DNA of 64,000 nucleotides from Planotetraspora mira (GTDB lineage Bacteria; Actinomycetota; Actinomycetes; Streptosporangiales; Streptosporangiaceae), in the NCBI RefSeq assembly GCF_016863275.1, contig NZ_BOOO01000039.1, positions 62,001 to 126,000 on the forward strand, in the 5' to 3' direction. The number at the start of each line of letters is the position of its first letter. Within the stretch, counting starts at the first letter, position 1. The notes below the pieces were generated by a model that saw only the letters and a program-made list of their open reading frames with translations, did no database searches and was not told where the DNA came from. Of the stretch, positions 45,573 to 53,841 are shown piece by piece. Position numbers and translations under genes: made by a program.

Positions 45573-46898
45573 ATGGCGTTGCGCGTAGCGGTCGTCGGAT
45601 CGGGTCCGGCCGGGATCTACACGGCGGAAGCGCTGACCAAGCAGGCCCAGGGGCCTGTCGAGATCGACGTGCTCGAGCGTCTGCCGACGCCCTACGGGCT
45701 CGTGCGGTACGGCGTGGCCCCCGATCACACGTCGATCAAGTCGATCGCGGGTTATCTTCGCCGCGTGCTGGAGGCGCCGGGCGTCCGTTTCCTGGGCGGC
45801 GTCGAGTTCGGCTCCGACGTGTCGGCGGACGACCTGCTGTCCTGCTACGACGCGGTCGTCTACTGCACGGGCGCCATGGTGGACAGGCACCTGGGCGTGC
45901 CCGGCGAGGATCTGCCGGGAAGCGTGGCCGCCACCGACTTCGTCAATTGGTACTGCGGGCATCCCGACGTGCCGCCCGACACCTTCTCCCTCGACGCCGA
46001 GGACGTGGTGGTCATCGGGGTCGGAAACGTCGCGGTCGACGTGGTCCGCGTGCTCGCCAAGGGGGCGGAGGAGCTGCGCGACACCGATGTCCCCGACGAG
46101 GTCCTGCGACGCCTGGAGGCCTCGCGGGTCCGGCGGATCCACATGGTCGGCAGGCGAGGACCGGAACACGCCAAGTTCACCCTCAAGGAGCTGCGTGAGC
46201 TCGGCGAGCTGATCAACGCCGACATCCTCACCTTCCCCCACGAGGTGGAGGTCGAGGACCTCACCACGCTGTCGCGCCAGACCCGGGGGAACGTGGAGGT
46301 CCTCCGCTCGTGGTCCGAGCGCGTGCCCGTGGACCGGCCGAGGCGCCTGGAGGTGCGCTTTTGGCTGCGCCCTGTCGAGATCCTCGGCGTCTCCCGTGTC
46401 GAGGGCATCCGGCTGGAGCGCACGCGCCTGCAGGACGGCCGGGTCGTGGGGACGAACGAGTTCGAGACCATACCCGCCGACATGGTGATGCGGTCGGTCG
46501 GCTACCAGAGCGTCGCGCTGGCCGGGGTGCCCTTCGACAGCTCCACGATGACCGTGCCCAACGTGGCGGGCAAGGTGTCGGACCGGCAGTACGTGGCGGG
46601 CTGGCTCAAGCGGGGGCCGACCGGGGTCATCGGGACCAACAAGTCCGACGCCGCGGAGACCGTCCGCACACTGCTCGCCGACACGGCGCCCGGAACGGCC
46701 CGCATCCGTCTGGACGATCTCCTGAGCGCCCGCGGCGTGACTCCCCTGACCTACCAGGACTGGCTCGCGATCGAGGCCGCCGAGGCCGAGCTGGCCACGG
46801 CGCTCAAGCGGGGCGAACGAGTCAAGCTGGTCGGCCGTACCGCCATGCTCGCCGCCTGCGGGCGGGTCACCCATCCCGCGCAGGACGCCACGCCCTGA
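45573..46898 (+). CDS. Ferredoxin-NADP+ reductase, adrenodoxin-reductase type (FprA-like)
   Basis: 441 residues. ATG at 45573 is 5 bp after GGAGG; an ATG at 45570 is an alternative. FAD motif VAVVGSGPAGIYTAEAL, then LPTPYGLVRYGVAPDHTSIKSI, NADP motif VVIGVGNVAVDVVRVLAKGAEEL, and SVGYQSVALAGVPFD. Mycobacterial FprA homologues reduce ferredoxins that feed P450 and iron-sulfur enzymes. The C-terminal GPTGVIGTNKSDAAETV helix contacts FAD. No ferredoxin gene adjoins it. The upstream 190 bp carry imperfect GGACACCGGC direct repeats. Confidence 0.92.
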   Translation: MALRVAVVGSGPAGIYTAEALTKQAQGPVEIDVLERLPTPYGLVRYGVAPDHTSIKSIAGYLRRVLEAPGVRFLGGVEFGSDVSADDLLSCYDAVVYCTGAMVDRHLGVPGEDLPGSVAATDFVNWYCGHPDVPPDTFSLDAEDVVVIGVGNVAVDVVRVLAKGAEELRDTDVPDEVLRRLEASRVRRIHMVGRRGPEHAKFTLKELRELGELINADILTFPHEVEVEDLTTLSRQTRGNVEVLRSWSERVPVDRPRRLEVRFWLRPVEILGVSRVEGIRLERTRLQDGRVVGTNEFETIPADMVMRSVGYQSVALAGVPFDSSTMTVPNVAGKVSDRQYVAGWLKRGPTGVIGTNKSDAAETVRTLLADTAPGTARIRLDDLLSARGVTPLTYQDWLAIEAAEAELATALKRGERVKLVGRTAMLAACGRVTHPAQDATP

Positions 46899-47020
46899 CC
46901 TGGGCCGTCTGAAGGACGGGCGGCCCGGCGAAGCCCGGCCCTATCCACGAGACGAGGGCCGCGCCCCGTCCGGCAGCGCCGGCTTTCCCCGATCGCGGGG
47001 GTCTCTGCGAAGATCGGGCC

Positions 47021-48199
47021 ATGGACACGACGCTGGCCGAGCCGGACGAGTCGCTCGAGGGATTCGACGAGGCTCATCGTGGGCAACTGGAGCGCTATCC
47101 GGCACAGGAGATCGCCTGGCAGCCGGTGCACACGGTGTACGTCCCCGCCGACCGGGTGACGCCGGGGATCGTGGCCGACTGGCGGCACGCCGCGATGAAA
47201 CTGCTGCACCGGCACGTCTTCGCGCCCACCGAACTGGCTTCGCTGTTCGGTCTCGACATCGACCTCGCGACGCCCGTCCACGACCGGCTGAGGAAGAAGC
47301 TCGCCGCGGAGCCGATCGAGGACCTGCGGATCGACTTCGAGGACGGCTACGGACTCCGGTCGTGGGACGAGGAGGACCTCCACGTCGAAAGCGCCGCCGC
47401 CACGGTCGCGGCGATGCACGAGGAGGGCACGCTGCCCCGGCGCTGGGGGCTGCGGGTCAAGTCCTTCGCCGACGGGGACCCCCGCCGGTCGATCCGCACG
47501 CTGGACGGCTTCCTGACCGAAGTCCTGAAGCGCACGGGACGCCTGCCCGACGGGTTCGTCGTGACCTTCCCCAAGGTCCTCGTCGAGGCCTACCTCGGGC
47601 AGTTCGCCCGGTGCCTTGAGGCGCTGGAGGAGGCCCTGCGCCTCGACCGCGGCACGCTCAGGTTCGAGATGCAGGTGGAGGCGCCGCAGACCGTGCTGTT
47701 CCTCCAGCGGACCGCCGATCTGGTCCCCTCGCTGGGCGGACGGCTGGCCGCGGCGCACTTCGGGGTGTTCGACTACACCGCCTCGATCGGCCTGCCGCCG
47801 CACGAGCAGCGGCTCGACCACCCCGCCTGCGACCATGCCAGGCACGTCATGCAGACGGCCCTGGCCGGCACCGGAGTGGAACTCTCGGACGGTTCGTTGG
47901 CGGCGGCTCCGGCCTCCGACTCGGCCGAGGACGTCGGCGAGCTCCTCCAGCGGCATTCCGCCCAGGTGCGCCACTCGCTGGCGCACGGCTACTACCAGGG
48001 CTGGGACATGCATCCGTCCCATCTCATCAGCCGGTTCGCGACCGTCTACGCCTTCCACTACAAGTGCTACGAGGCCTACGCCGAGCGGGTCCGCGCGTGG
48101 GAGGACCGGCGTGCCGCGGAGGGCGGCGTGCTGGACGAACCCGCGACGATCAGGACTCTGGTCTCGGCCCTCGCCCGCGCCGAACACGCGCTGTCCTGA
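47021..48199 (+). CDS. HpcH/HpaI aldolase-like protein (DUF6986)
   Basis: 392 residues. PEP-utilising-type barrel with PVHTVYVPADRV at the N-terminus, LRIDFEDGYG (acidic metal site), LPDGFVVTFPKVLVEAY, LRFEMQVEAPQTVL and AAAHFGVFDYTASIGLP. These EDGY/QVEAPQ elements resemble citrate-lyase beta/malyl-CoA-lyase enzymes and the actinobacterial DUF6986 family. A metal-dependent C-C lyase on a 2-oxoacid is likely; substrate unknown. ATG at 47021 is the first good start. It stands alone on the plus strand. Confidence 0.75.
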   Translation: MDTTLAEPDESLEGFDEAHRGQLERYPAQEIAWQPVHTVYVPADRVTPGIVADWRHAAMKLLHRHVFAPTELASLFGLDIDLATPVHDRLRKKLAAEPIEDLRIDFEDGYGLRSWDEEDLHVESAAATVAAMHEEGTLPRRWGLRVKSFADGDPRRSIRTLDGFLTEVLKRTGRLPDGFVVTFPKVLVEAYLGQFARCLEALEEALRLDRGTLRFEMQVEAPQTVLFLQRTADLVPSLGGRLAAAHFGVFDYTASIGLPPHEQRLDHPACDHARHVMQTALAGTGVELSDGSLAAAPASDSAEDVGELLQRHSAQVRHSLAHGYYQGWDMHPSHLISRFATVYAFHYKCYEAYAERVRAWEDRRAAEGGVLDEPATIRTLVSALARAEHALS

Positions 48200-48262
48200 C
48201 CCGCGTCTCCTCCCGCGTGCTCACGCGGCGGCGCCTTCCCGCGGCCGCGCCTGCGGGTGATC

Positions 48263-48943
48263 TCAGTCGAGGTCCACGAGTTCCCGCCACGCGCGCACGC
48301 GGGCCGGGTCGACGGGCAGGCTCCACGACTCCCGTACGGCGCTGCCGACGTGGAAGGCCCTGATGCCGTAGTTGAGCAGCACCGGGACGTGCTCGGTCCT
48401 GAGCCCTCCCCCGGCGAGCGTGAGCGGGCCGTCCCCCGCCTCGGCCCTGGTGCGTAAAACCGCCAGGCCGTCACCCACACCGTCGGGAGAGCCCGCCGTG
48501 AGCACGGTGGCGAGGTTGGGCAGGAGCCGTACGGCGCGCCAGGCCGCCCGGACGTCGGCCGCGTGGTCCACGGCCCGGTGGAACGTCCACGGCAGCGGCG
48601 CGACGGCGTGGATCAGCGCCTCGGTGGCGTCCATGTCCACGGAGCCGTCGCCGGTGAGGAACCCGAAGACGAATCCGGCCGCGCCCGCCTCGGACAGTTC
48701 CTTGACGTCGCGGCGCAGCCGGTCCAGTTCCTCGGGCGTCACGCCGAAACCCGCGTTGCGGCGCAGCATGACCATCTGCGGCAAGCCGCACTCCCCGGCG
48801 ATCGCCGCCACGGTGTCCGCCGAGGGGGTGAGCCCGTCGGAGCTCATGTCGGCCACGATCTCCAGGCGGTCCGCACCGCCCTCCTCGGCGGCCACCGCGT
48901 CGCGCACGTCCAGCGCGATCACTTCCAGGAGAGATCCGGTCAT
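48263..48943 (-). CDS. cutC: CutC-family protein
   Basis: 226 residues from ATG at 48943 (MTGSLLEVIALDVRDAVAAEEGGADRLEIVADMSSDGLTPS). TIM barrel with the CutC signatures GADRLEIV, PWTFHRAVDHA (usually TFHRAFD), LTAGSPDG and LAGGGLRTEHVP. Named for copper tolerance, though copper binding is disputed in the family. Shorter than E. coli CutC by about 20 residues. The ORF start upstream at 48985 is not needed. Confidence 0.85.
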   Translation of the reverse strand: MTGSLLEVIALDVRDAVAAEEGGADRLEIVADMSSDGLTPSADTVAAIAGECGLPQMVMLRRNAGFGVTPEELDRLRRDVKELSEAGAAGFVFGFLTGDGSVDMDATEALIHAVAPLPWTFHRAVDHAADVRAAWRAVRLLPNLATVLTAGSPDGVGDGLAVLRTRAEAGDGPLTLAGGGLRTEHVPVLLNYGIRAFHVGSAVRESWSLPVDPARVRAWRELVDLD

Positions 48944-48995
48944 GATGCGAACAGTATCGGGTCCCTTTGCGACGCCGTACGGCATCCGCCCCTGT

Positions 48996-49586
48996 TCAGG
49001 CCCGGATCAACTCCTTGTGAGCCTCGATGTCAAGAGCGCGGCCGTATCCCGCCCCGCGGGCGGGGCGCTCGAAGAGCGCACCCGAGGCGCGGTGCGGCAG
49101 GTCCACCGTGCGCACGTGGCGGAACCCGAACCTGCGGTAGTAGGCCTGCAACCGGGGGTTGTCCTTGGCGCAGTCGAGACGCAGCCAGCGCCGGCCCTCC
49201 TCGGCGGCACGGCCGGCGGCCCAGTCCAGCAGCACCTCGCCGAGCCCCTGTCCCGAGTAGGCCCTGCTGACGGCGAGTTTGTGCACGTACAGGGCGTCAC
49301 CCGGCCGGTCGCTCCTTGTCCAGAACTCCGGGTCGGCGTGGCCGTCCAGCGCCATGGTCGCGGCGGGAACGGGATCGCTCCCGTCGTCCAGCAGGTACAT
49401 CGTGCCCTGCTCGATGAGGGGCTCGATCCGCGCGGCGGGGAAGCCTCCGTCCGGCCACTGGTGCACTCCGGCGGCGTTCAGCCACTTCGCCGCCTCGGCG
49501 AGAAGGGTGAGCACGGTCGGGAGATCGCCCGGCTTGGCGCGACGGAGCGTGAGTTCGACCGGCAGATCGAGGGTGTTCGTGGGCAT
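48996..49586 (-). CDS. GNAT-family N-acetyltransferase
   Basis: 196 residues from ATG at 49586, with GGAAGGA seven bases upstream. RRAKPGDLPTVLTLLAEAAKWLNAAGVHQWPDGGF, then YVHKLAVSRAYSGQGLGEVLLDWAAGRAAEEGRRWLRLDCAKDNPRLQAYYRRFGFRHV, which holds acetyl-CoA motif A (SGQGLGEVLL) and motif B (YYRRFGF). Substrate unknown. Downstream of the GntR gene at 49773 by 186 bp, same strand, but separated by a hairpin. Confidence 0.85.
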   Translation of the reverse strand: MPTNTLDLPVELTLRRAKPGDLPTVLTLLAEAAKWLNAAGVHQWPDGGFPAARIEPLIEQGTMYLLDDGSDPVPAATMALDGHADPEFWTRSDRPGDALYVHKLAVSRAYSGQGLGEVLLDWAAGRAAEEGRRWLRLDCAKDNPRLQAYYRRFGFRHVRTVDLPHRASGALFERPARGAGYGRALDIEAHKELIRA

Positions 49587-49740
49587 GAGAGAGTCCTTCC
49601 GGTGCTGAGCGAGTTGATGTGAACACGAAGAGTGACGACCGCACGCCGCACGGCGGCCGCGTCAGCGAAAGGCGGAAAGCAGCGTCAGGGTGCCCGAGCG
49701 TTGCGCGGTGATCGCTCGCGGCGGGCGCACAGCCAGAGAC

Positions 49741-49760
49741 GACCCCTCCGGCGAGGGGTC
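49741..49760 (-). terminator. Terminator after the GntR gene
   Basis: GACCCCTC (49741-49748), loop CGGC, GAGGGGTC (49753-49760): a perfect 8-bp stem 12 bp beyond the stop of the GntR/UTRA gene on the minus strand. Confidence 0.6.
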
Positions 49761-49772
49761 ATCCGTGTTTCG

Positions 49773-50525
49773 TCAATGACGTTCCAGCTCGTATCTGATC
49801 AGGTGCTTGTCGGCGGGGAGAACCGACACGGCGACGCGCACCGGCGTATCGCCCGAGTCATATCCAACTCGGACATAAACGACAACTGGCGTACCCGGTT
49901 CCAGCTGAAGTTGCAATGCTTCATCCGGAGTCGGCATACGTGCCGAAATGTCGTCAACAGCTCGGACTTGGTGATGTCCGAGCTCCGCCAGTACGCGGTT
50001 GGCCCCGCGTTTGATGTCCCCCGGCCTCGCGATCTCCGAGTCTCCGACGAGATCGAGCGGGAAATACGAGTCATACGTGTTGTACGGCTGGCCGTCCACG
50101 AAACGGAGACGGCGGCGGACGACGGCGAGGGAGTCGTCGCCCAGGGCGAGACGGATGGAGACGTCCTCCGGGGGTTTGACGATCGAGACCTCGATGTTCT
50201 GATCGGCTCTGCGGCCCTCCGAGGTGACCGCGTGAACGAACGAGTCGAAACGGGGCTCACTCTGGTCGAGCGGGAGGAACTCGTCCTGGGGACGCATGAG
50301 AAGGGGCCGGCGCTCGCGTACGAACGTTCCTCGCCGGCGCATCCGGAGGATGAGACCCTCGTTCTCCAGCTCGCCCAGTGCCAGCCGTACCGTGTTGCGG
50401 CTGACGCCGTGCGCTTCCATGAGGTCGGTCTCGGTCGGAATCTGGTCGCCTGGCGCGAGATCACCCGTATAGATGGCCCGGCGTACTTCGGCGGCCACCT
50501 GTTGGTAGAGCGATGATCGTGCCAT
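49773..50525 (-). CDS. GntR-family regulator (HutC/UTRA subfamily)
   Basis: 250 residues. Winged helix at 5-75 (SLYQQVAAEVRRAIYTGDLAPGDQIPTETDLMEAHGVSRNTVRLALGELENEGLILRMRRRGTFVRE) and UTRA domain at about 95-240 (ENIEVSIVKPP-like core, VVRRRLRFVDGQPYNTYDSYFPLDLV... ISARMPTPDEALQLQLEPGTPVVVYVRVGYDSGDTPVRVAVSVLPADKHLIRYEL). Preceded by a perfect inverted repeat 19 bp from its ATG, so probably autoregulated. Divergent from a small hypothetical gene that may be its target. Confidence 0.87.
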   Translation of the reverse strand: MARSSLYQQVAAEVRRAIYTGDLAPGDQIPTETDLMEAHGVSRNTVRLALGELENEGLILRMRRRGTFVRERRPLLMRPQDEFLPLDQSEPRFDSFVHAVTSEGRRADQNIEVSIVKPPEDVSIRLALGDDSLAVVRRRLRFVDGQPYNTYDSYFPLDLVGDSEIARPGDIKRGANRVLAELGHHQVRAVDDISARMPTPDEALQLQLEPGTPVVVYVRVGYDSGDTPVRVAVSVLPADKHLIRYELERH

Positions 50526-50543
50526 CTTTCCTCAATCTACCCT

Positions 50544-50557
50544 TTTGTTCCAACAAA
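50544..50557. promoter_or_regulatory. Operator-like inverted repeat at the GntR promoter
   Basis: TTTGTT (50544-50549), CC, AACAAA (50552-50557): perfect arms, 19 bp upstream of the GntR start. A second palindromic sequence, CCAAACGTTGG at 50621-50631, lies on the side of the divergent gene. Confidence 0.5.
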
Positions 50558-50662
50558 TCTAGACGATCTCGGTCTGCCGGGGAACAACCCCTTGACCTGA
50601 CCCCGCTGGGCCGCGCATTATCCAAACGTTGGTACAAATCCATCAAATGGGGGTGGGAGCCG

Positions 50663-50959
50663 GTGCTAGCGGTCCGCGCGGGTACGCCGTACTTGCCCTG
50701 GCGCGATCCCGGCGAGGCGACCCGTTTGCTTCGCTACGCCCTGCACCGGCAGGGATTCACCCACACCTATCAGAGCAATGGGAACGGCATGTCCGTGCTG
50801 TCGGTATCTACCGAACTGACCGTCTGGTGCAAGAACGGATGCTTCGTGTGGAGCGAAGGTGACCTGGTGGTCACCCATCCGTCCGACGATCCCGACGGCG
50901 CGACACGCCTGATCATGCGGCATTACCGCGTGCCGGAGCAGCAGTCGGACGACGGCTGA
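50663..50959 (+). CDS. Small hypothetical protein
   Basis: 98 residues from GTG at 50663, with GGGAG a few bases upstream; the frame is open from 50513, overlapping the GntR start, but that extension covers the operator. VLAVRAGTPYLPWRDPGEATRLLRYALHRQGFTHTYQSNGNGMSVLSVSTELTVWCKNGCFVWSEGDLVVTHPSDDPDGATRLIMRHY. One CxxxC pair; predicted small alpha/beta protein. Unknown family. Divergent from a GntR regulator and followed by strong tandem hairpins. Confidence 0.6.
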   Translation: MLAVRAGTPYLPWRDPGEATRLLRYALHRQGFTHTYQSNGNGMSVLSVSTELTVWCKNGCFVWSEGDLVVTHPSDDPDGATRLIMRHYRVPEQQSDDG

Positions 50960-50985
50960 TCCCCCTGAACTCCGCGCGATCAAGC

Positions 50986-51023
50986 GAGGCTTCGACCCCA
51001 ACCCTCGCCGGGGTCGAAGCCTC
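50986..51023 (+). terminator. Strong hairpin after the small hypothetical gene
   Basis: GAGGCTTCGACCCC (50986-50999) and GGGGTCGAAGCCTC (51010-51023) are perfect 14-bp arms with a 10-base loop, 26 bp beyond the stop at 50959. Confidence 0.8.
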
Positions 51024-51037
51024 CCGCCGGGGAGGTG

Positions 51038-51096
51038 CGCGTCCTGGCGGGTCCCCCACGCCCGCCAGGACGCGTCGCCATCTCGGCGACGCGTCC
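51038..51096 (+). other. Two mutually exclusive stem-loops upstream of the SDR gene
   Basis: Stem A: CGCGTCCTGGCGGG (51038-51051) with CCCGCCAGGACGCG (51061-51074), 14 bp. Stem B: GGACGCGTCGCC (51068-51079) with GGCGACGCGTCC (51085-51096), 12 bp. They share 51068-51074, so both cannot form in full together. This resembles attenuator geometry, but tandem terminators are also possible. Confidence 0.55.
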
Positions 51097-51170
51097 GCCC
51101 CCTCGCCGGCCTCCGCGCCGCCGACGACCGCCCCGCCACGGGAACGCCGCTGAGACCGCCCTGGCACGGG

Positions 51171-51189
51171 ACCGACCGGTCGGTATGCT
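51171..51189 (+). promoter_or_regulatory. TetR-type palindrome and promoter of the SDR gene
   Basis: ACCGACCGGTCGGT (51171-51184) is a perfect 14-bp palindrome of the kind bound by TetR/AcrR repressors. TATGCT (51184-51189) fits a -10 element; transcription would then start at or next to the ATG at 51196, giving a leaderless mRNA. No TetR gene is adjacent; the nearest is at 59647. Confidence 0.55.
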
Positions 51190-51195
51190 TCGGGC

Positions 51196-51957
51196 ATGAC
51201 TCTGTTCTCGGTGGAAGGCAAGACGGTCGTCGTCACCGGCGGCTCCCGCGGGATCGGCAAGATGATCGCGGCCGGTTTCCTCGACGCGGGCGCGACGGTC
51301 TACATCTCCTCGCGCAAGAAGGACGAACTCGAGGCCACGGCGGCCGAGCTCGGATGCCATGCCGTACAGGCCGACCTGTCGGGGCCCGAGGGCGTGGAGA
51401 CGCTCGTCGAGGCCGTGTCGGCCCGCGAGGACCGGCTCGACGTGCTGGTCAACAACGCCGGCGCGAGCTGGGGCGCCCCGCTGGAGGAGTATCCCGAGCA
51501 CGCCTTCGACAAGCTCTGGAACATCAACGTCAAGGGGATCTTCTTCCTGACCCGGCGGTTCCTTCCCCTGCTCAGGGCATCCGCGTCGGCCGACGACCCG
51601 GCACGCGTGATCAACATCGGCTCGATCGACGGCATCCGCGTCCCGGCGATGGAGAACTACGCGTACTCGGCGGCCAAGGCGGGGGTCCACATGCTGACCC
51701 GTCACCTCGCCCACCAGCTCGCCGTGGAGTCGATCACGGTCAACGCCATCGCACCGGGGCCGTTCGAGTCGAAGATGATGGCGTTCGTCCTCGACGACCC
51801 GGGAACGCGCTCGCTCGTCGAGAACTCGGTGCCGCTGGGGCGGATCGGCAGGCCGGACGACATGGCCGGCGCGGCCATCTTCCTGGCCTCCCGGGCGGGC
51901 GCCTACCTCACCGGCGCGGTCATCCCCGTCGACGGCGGGATCTCCACCCACGGCTGA
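51196..51957 (+). CDS. SDR-family oxidoreductase
   Basis: 253 residues. NAD(P) motif VVVTGGSRGIGKMIA (TGxxxGIG), LVNNAGASWG, the catalytic serine in INIGSIDGIRV, and YAYSAAKAG (YxxxK). GGI near the C-terminus (TGAVIPVDGGISTHG) is typical of classical SDRs. It resembles RhlG/FabG-type beta-ketoacyl reductases and 3-oxo-acid or steroid-like SDRs; the substrate is open. Preceded by a TetR-type palindrome, so probably inducible. Confidence 0.9.
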   Translation: MTLFSVEGKTVVVTGGSRGIGKMIAAGFLDAGATVYISSRKKDELEATAAELGCHAVQADLSGPEGVETLVEAVSAREDRLDVLVNNAGASWGAPLEEYPEHAFDKLWNINVKGIFFLTRRFLPLLRASASADDPARVINIGSIDGIRVPAMENYAYSAAKAGVHMLTRHLAHQLAVESITVNAIAPGPFESKMMAFVLDDPGTRSLVENSVPLGRIGRPDDMAGAAIFLASRAGAYLTGAVIPVDGGISTHG

Positions 51958-51999
51958 GCCCGCCTCCTGGGAAGGGACCGACCGCCTAGGATGACCGCC

Positions 52000-52461
52000 A
52001 TGACGCAGGTCGCGGTGTGCGGACCGGCCGACTGCACTCCCGACGAGGCGGCGGCCGCCCGGGCAGTGGGCCGCCTGCTGGCCGAGCGCGGCGCGGTCGT
52101 CCTGTGCGGGGGTTACGGCGGTGTCATGGCCGCGGCCGCCGCGGGCGCCCGCCGAGCCGGAGGCGTCGTCGTCGGCATCCTGTCCGGCCGGGATCGGACG
52201 GGCTCGAGTCGCGACCTCATGGTCGTGATCCCCACCGGCTTGGGCGAGGCGCGCAACGCCCTCCTCGTCCGGGCCGCCGACGCGGTCATCGTGGTCGGCG
52301 GGTCATGGGGCACGTTGTCCGAACTGGCACTGGCTCGGCGCGGGGACACTCCCGTGATCACTCTCGGCGGGTGGCGGATCCTCGACTCGGCCGGAGAGCC
52401 CGTCCCCGGGCCGGTTCCCGCCGCCGACCCGGCCGACGCCGTGCGCCTCGCCCTGGCCTAG
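52000..52461 (+). CDS. TIGR00725/LOG-like nucleotide-binding protein
   Basis: 153 residues from ATG at 52000; an ATG at 51991 is possible but overlaps the AGG used as ribosome-binding site. Rossmann-like SLOG fold: VAVCGPADCTPDEAAAARAVGRLLAERGAVVLCGGYGGVMAAAAAGARRAGG, then VVGILSGRDR, VIPTGLGEARNALLVRAADAVIVVGGSWGTLSELALA with the GGxGT/E motif. Related LOG proteins are cytokinin-riboside phosphoribohydrolases; the PGGxGTxxE signature is only partial here. It starts 42 bp after the SDR gene, so co-transcription is likely. Confidence 0.75.
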   Translation: MTQVAVCGPADCTPDEAAAARAVGRLLAERGAVVLCGGYGGVMAAAAAGARRAGGVVVGILSGRDRTGSSRDLMVVIPTGLGEARNALLVRAADAVIVVGGSWGTLSELALARRGDTPVITLGGWRILDSAGEPVPGPVPAADPADAVRLALA

Positions 52462-52463
52462 TA

Positions 52464-52568
52464 CTACGGCCTGATTTCGTGATATCTGAGCCGGCGTTTC
52501 CAGTAGTGGTTGCTGCGGGCGCGGGTCTGCTGCCGGCGTCTGCGGTGTGACCAGGCAGGTGCGAAAGT
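52464..52568 (-). pseudogene. C-terminal remnant of an IS701/IS4-type transposase
   Basis: On the minus strand, 52568-52464 reads TFAPAWSHRRRRQQTRARSNHY followed by WKRRLRYHEIRP and TAG. The WSHxRRRxQxRARxxHY pattern matches the C-termini of actinobacterial IS701-like transposases. Nothing upstream continues the transposase: the frame degenerates before the next gene ends at 52619. I did not find terminal inverted repeats. Recognition rests on recalled family pattern, so it is provisional. Confidence 0.5.
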
Positions 52569-52618
52569 CGAGTGGTCGGGAGATGGCGTGGGTCATGTGT
52601 GCCAGGACACGCGACGGG

Positions 52619-53734
52619 TCACGGCCAGCGCACCTCCGGGGTGCATTCCACGAACCGCGCGTACTGCTCGAACGCCTGCTCGACCTCCGCCCGGTCGCTT
52701 CTGTGGAGCGGTACGAGCGGCTGAACGGCGATCCGCACCCGGCTTTTCGCGAGGGTGCGTTTCCAGGTGGCCACGACCCGGCCGGCGCGTACCACGGTGG
52801 ACCGGAAGACCCCGTTGTTGCCGGGGGTGATGGCCGCCTTGTGCTCGTCGGCGACCATGAGCGAGCGGTCCTTGTAGCCCAGCAGGTATTCGTCGAACCC
52901 CGGCAGCACGAGCACCTCGTCGTCGTCGCCGGCCGGAGGAGGGGCGGTGTCGAGGAGCGTGGCGTCGAGGTACGTCTCCACCCCGTGGACGGTCACCCGG
53001 GCCAGCGCGTCGCCGGCCACGGCGATGCCGCGTTTGGCGTCGGCCGCGGTCAGGCCGGTCCAGCCCGCGAAGTCGTGCCGGGTGGTCGGCCCGCGGCCGC
53101 GGAAGTAACGCAGGGCGACGATGCCCAGCGCCTCGTCGCGCTCTGGCCGGTGCGGGTCGGGGACCCACTCGTCGAGCAGCACGAAGCTCTGCTCGTTGCC
53201 GATGTTGGGGGCGATGCACAGCAGGCCCCGCTGGCTGGCGTAGCACAGCAGGTGGTAGCCGCGCTGGCCACTGGTGTCGATGCCCTTGCCGGCCAGCACG
53301 GCCAGGCACTCCGACCGGCTCAGCCGCCCGCCGCCGGCCAGGGCCGAGCCCAGCACCTCCATGGCTTCGACAACGGTCTCCTCCAAGAGGCCGAGTTGCT
53401 CGTGCCGCCTCGCCGCGCCGTTCAGCACCCGGACACCCATCAATTCGAGCATCCAGCGGGCGTCGCGGGACGGGACGAAATGGATGGTGCCGCGCATCGG
53501 CCACGTGCGCAGCGCCTCACGCCGCTCAAGCGCGGCGGTGACGTCGGCGGCGGTGTATCCGGGCAGTCGCGCGCCGAACGACCACAGACCGCTGGCCAGG
53601 TCTTGCGCCTGCATCGCCCCGAGCCAGGTCACCACTTCGGCCACGCCCGCCGCCCGGCCGGCGCCACCGGCCGACGCTCGTAGCAACAGGCTGGACATCC
53701 GCAGGCCGAGCACCTGTTGGGGGGTGAGTTCCAC
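52619..53734 (-). CDS. Winged-helix DNA-binding domain protein (YcaQ/AlkX-like)
   Basis: 371 residues from GTG at 53734, preceded by GAGGAGG; the frame extends to 53818 without family support. Pattern VLGLRMSSLLLRASAG... VVTWLGAMQAQDLASGLWSFGARLPGYTAADVTAALERREALRTWPMRGTIHFVPSRDARWMLEL, then FRGRGPTTRHDFAGWTGLTAADAKRGIA and VLPGFDEYLLGYKDRSLM. This is the PF06224 wHTH family; some members are DNA glycosylases acting on alkylated or crosslinked bases (YcaQ/AlkX, AlZ). QAQD is a glycosylase catalytic motif form, and it is present. Confidence 0.83.
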   Translation of the reverse strand: MELTPQQVLGLRMSSLLLRASAGGAGRAAGVAEVVTWLGAMQAQDLASGLWSFGARLPGYTAADVTAALERREALRTWPMRGTIHFVPSRDARWMLELMGVRVLNGAARRHEQLGLLEETVVEAMEVLGSALAGGGRLSRSECLAVLAGKGIDTSGQRGYHLLCYASQRGLLCIAPNIGNEQSFVLLDEWVPDPHRPERDEALGIVALRYFRGRGPTTRHDFAGWTGLTAADAKRGIAVAGDALARVTVHGVETYLDATLLDTAPPPAGDDDEVLVLPGFDEYLLGYKDRSLMVADEHKAAITPGNNGVFRSTVVRAGRVVATWKRTLAKSRVRIAVQPLVPLHRSDRAEVEQAFEQYARFVECTPEVRWP

Positions 53735-53841
53735 TGATTGCCGCCTCCTCGCGGTCACCGTAGCCGTCGCCGCCGACAATCCCGCCGGAGTGATCGTCTG
53801 CTGGTGAGCCGGGGTCATGAGGGCTTCGGGGATGTCGATCG

